Part shown: positions 8,430-10,836 of the stretch, in pieces
Position numbering within the stretch: the stretch's first letter is position 1
Layout of the letters: each line of letters opens with the position of its first letter
Assembly: GCA_003640385.1 (NCBI GenBank)
Contig: RCAB01000957.1
Coordinates: 1 to 10,836, forward strand
DNA: 10,836 nt
Source of the DNA: Setaria digitata
Lineage: Eukaryota > Nematoda > Chromadorea > Rhabditida > Setariidae
Direction of reading: 5' to 3'
The notes under the pieces: generated by a model
Seen by the model: the letters and a program-made list of their open reading frames with translations, nothing else
Databases searched by the model: none
What the model was told of the DNA's origin: nothing
Made by a program: the position numbers and the translations under genes

Positions 8430-10635
8430 ATTAAATGCATGGAAAACAAAACAACTAGAACAATCATTAAAGCTAGGTTAAAGATGAAAGTTATAAGCAA
8501 AGGTCCAATAATTTGAAAGAAAGTTGCTATGTAGAAGTGGAAATCATTTAAACTTGGCAAAGTAATTTTTCTTTATTGAGATCAAGAAAACGATTTCTTT
8601 TCAAAATCCGAAAAAGCGGCTTTTATCTACTATTGAGTACAGATTATAAGGTTTTTCAGAGAATGTTGGATTAAGATATTTTAAAAGTGTATGATAGCCA
8701 AACTGTAGCTGAGCAGTTTATTCATCCCAGTGTAATCATTAATGAACTTTGACCCTATGTTTCTTCAGAATCAGTTTTTTCCTCGCTAAAGAGTCTTTCG
8801 ATATTGATCTTTAAGTAAATGTAAATACTAATTTGTGCTCAACATCATCTATCCGATCGAATCGTCAAACAAATTAATCAAATAATTCGTCATGTGAAAA
8901 TGGACAAGATCGATCAAAGTAGGCCAATGAGCGTAAGCTTTCACTGTTTTTACGTTTTTCCGGAAGTAGTCCATATTTCGTTGTCATTTAGTTAGTTGCT
9001 TCCTTTTTTTTTTTTTGAAATATGTTCTGGATAAAATGCGGTAAATGAGATTTAAAAAAAGTCGAATAAGATAAATAATGAAGTTTGGGAGGAAATTTAA
9101 ATTTTTGCTGCGCAAATTGTTTGTTCACTAATCATTGAAATGTTAAAAAAGACCACTGGTCCCAAAATTTCATGAAAATAATTAATAATGTTTTCTTTTC
9201 TGACCAGTTTTACAAGGTGATTTGTTATGTTTCTCCTATAGAGATTGAAAAATCTTTTCACCCCGGAAGGAATATATTTGCAATACATTGCATATGATAT
9301 ATAGCAGCCATATTCTCATTTGCTAAACAAGCATAAATTTTTAGCTAAAAATAATGAAACCTGTTAAAGTAGCTGACTAATTAATTTCGGAGAACAAAAA
9401 TCTAAAATCAAATTTCTTATCTTTTTTAGCGGAAAACTATACGAAATTTTAAGCACACAATTTTTCATCAATATTGCTTATTGAGGAAATTAAAATATTT
9501 ACGCTTATTGCAACTGAAATTGCTCATCTTATCGTTTAATATAGTTAAAATTTTGAACTATAATTCAAAAGTAAACTATGCCATCTTTTTTTATAATACT
9601 TTCGGGAATTTTCACGTGATGGACCCTTCGGACTTCGGAAAGTAATGCAAATCTAAATTATATCCATTTTAGCACATTTGAATCAAATACTACTTTGCCA
9701 ACTAATTAGAAGTGCATTTAAGAATTACGCACTTCTTGATGGCTAAAGCAACTGGAATACGAGCAAATGATGAAAATACTACAGATATGCATCAACTGAC
9801 ATATGATAGATATGCGACAGGCAGCTAAATTTAGTAATTCAGAAAAAGAGCAATTTTTACTTTAAACAAGATAAACTTACATATTTCTGAAGCATCTACC
9901 ACTGCCAAAGATTTGAAATTGCACCAATTTCAAATTTTTGATAATTGATATTCTTATAAGGCGATTATCATCATTGATTCTAACATGGTGAATAAATATT
10001 AATTTGTGTGGCAATATTTTGCAAATTTCAATTTCGGTACATGTTAAAATGTTGTCTTTCATTAATTTTAGCTGATAAACATTGAACGACTGCACACCGT
10101 AGACGTTTGGGCTGACGATTTTGACCACAATTCATGGTTCCTAAAGCTCATAAATTGAGACGATTAACTGAGATTAAAAAGAAAATTGTTAAGCCATTTA
10201 TTCACTTCCATTATTTTCAATAAATTCAACTTTTTCGGTGCATAACAGTCATTTATTATAAAAATTTTAACCCAATAATTGTAACTGTAGCAACAGAGAC
10301 TGTTTCGTGCTTAGAAAAGAAAGTATTACTGGATAAAATGATAATATTTTTCCCATAAATAAACATAAATTATCGCCATATAAAACAATAAGATAAAAAT
10401 TAAAAGGAAGCAGTTAAAATGGAAACAAAAGTGGATAGAGATTGTTAATTTCTATCCAAACACTAGAATATACGTAAGCAAAATTTTAAGCTACAACCTA
10501 TAATAGGTAAGCCCTTCTAATATTCAATTTGTAACATGTAATAAATCAATCTATATTAAGATCGAGAGAGTTCATTAAAATGTAAATACAGGCTTTTCTG
10601 GCCGTTTCTTTGCTCTTTTTGGAAGTCGAAGTCAA
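8430..10635. other. downstream spacer with unassigned open stretches
   Basis: No gene is recognised. Three open stretches have some exon-like character but no known family. One is on + at 8825-8932, ending at a GTAAGC donor. One is on - at 9097-9288, 63 codons from a real ATG. One is on - at 10131-9881, ending at a GTAAGT donor. The minus-strand open frame at 8348-8560 overlaps the transporter 3' UTR and is merely hydrophobic. A TCACGTGA at 9612 and a small GC-richer patch around it stand out from the AT background. Confidence 0.4.
9612..9619. promoter_or_regulatory. CLEAR-type E-box TCACGTGA
   Basis: The palindrome TCACGTGA matches the core of the CLEAR element bound by TFEB in mammals and HLH-30 in worms, which control lysosomal genes. 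It lies 1.3 kb downstream of the lysosomal-type transporter, not in its promoter, so a role is speculative. Confidence 0.25.
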
Positions 10636-10639
10636 GCCA

Positions 10640-10836
10640 TTACATTCTTCCTTCATTTCTCATATTTATAACCTTTTCACTAGCATGAGTTTGTTTGTAT
10701 TTGTAATGTCAGATGAGCAAGTTGAGTGAACCGCCTCCTAGAGAGTGAATTTTCATGTGTCTTTTCAGATTGCTTGATTGGCTAAAAGTCCTTAGAAAAA
10801 ACGAACATTTCTATTTCTTTTCACCGGATGAATTCG
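10640..10836 (-). pseudogene. C2H2 zinc-finger gene relic, partial
   Basis: Read on the minus strand from the window edge, the frame gives SGEKK, a TAG at 10811-10813 where the usual aromatic residue of the linker would stand, then a finger reading CSFFLRTFSQSSNLKRHMKIH. Cys is at 10805-10807, and His are at 10757-10759 and 10745-10747. The second Cys is replaced by Phe (TTT at 10796-10798), so the finger could not hold zinc. A TGA follows at 10709-10711. Still in the same frame, THASEKV (10670-10690) looks like the His plus linker of a lost finger. MRNEGRM (10643-10663) looks like the start of another with both Cys mutated, then TAA at 10640-10642. The first finger is clear; the later ones are inferred from spacing. 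The upstream part lies beyond the window. Confidence 0.7.

Noticed and set aside
8348..8560. 70-codon hydrophobic open frame on -
   Set aside because: It begins at TTG rather than ATG and overlaps the transporter 3' UTR. Its hydrophobic make-up is expected from reading this composition backwards.
9097..9288. 63-codon open frame on - with a true ATG
   Set aside because: It has no recognisable domain, promoter, splice partner or poly(A) context that I can support. Kept only as a mention in the spacer entry.

Overview
The window looks like AT-rich nuclear DNA of a nematode, most likely a parasitic one of the filarial type. That is inferred from three things: a compact gene with ten short introns (71-480 nt) ending in T-rich TTTCAG/TTTTACAG acceptors, very abundant A and T homopolymer runs, and a protein that reads as an animal lysosomal transporter. 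No prokaryotic, viral or CRISPR-like gene layout is visible.

There is one intact gene. It lies on the + strand from 4210 to 8292 in 11 exons whose phases all match (38+136+244+122+169+103+141+107+194+68+172 = 1494 nt) and encode 497 residues with about 12 membrane segments. The sequence resembles MFSD8/CLN7, the lysosomal major-facilitator protein whose loss in humans causes neuronal ceroid lipofuscinosis 7. A possible trans-splice acceptor sits 20 nt before the ATG, GATA-type sites lie about 500-650 bp upstream, and an AATAAA lies about 95 nt after the stop.

Both ends of the window carry decayed C2H2 zinc-finger sequence. At the left end (+ strand, 5-348) three or four fingers are readable but broken by stops and a frameshift. 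At the right end (- strand, about 10640-10836) one clear finger has lost a zinc-binding Cys and has a stop beside it, and fainter finger remains follow it. The two relics are related to each other and run in opposite directions, so the region has probably hosted a zinc-finger family that has since decayed.

The roughly 3.7 kb between the left relic and the transporter holds no gene I can support. It contains two degenerate short tandem repeats (about 2177-2320 and 2594-2766) and an exact 60-bp-period duplication around the only N (2379), which is probably an assembly artefact. The roughly 2.2 kb downstream of the transporter also holds no recognised gene, only a few exon-like open stretches and one CLEAR-type E-box. 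I see no convincing new biological system here.
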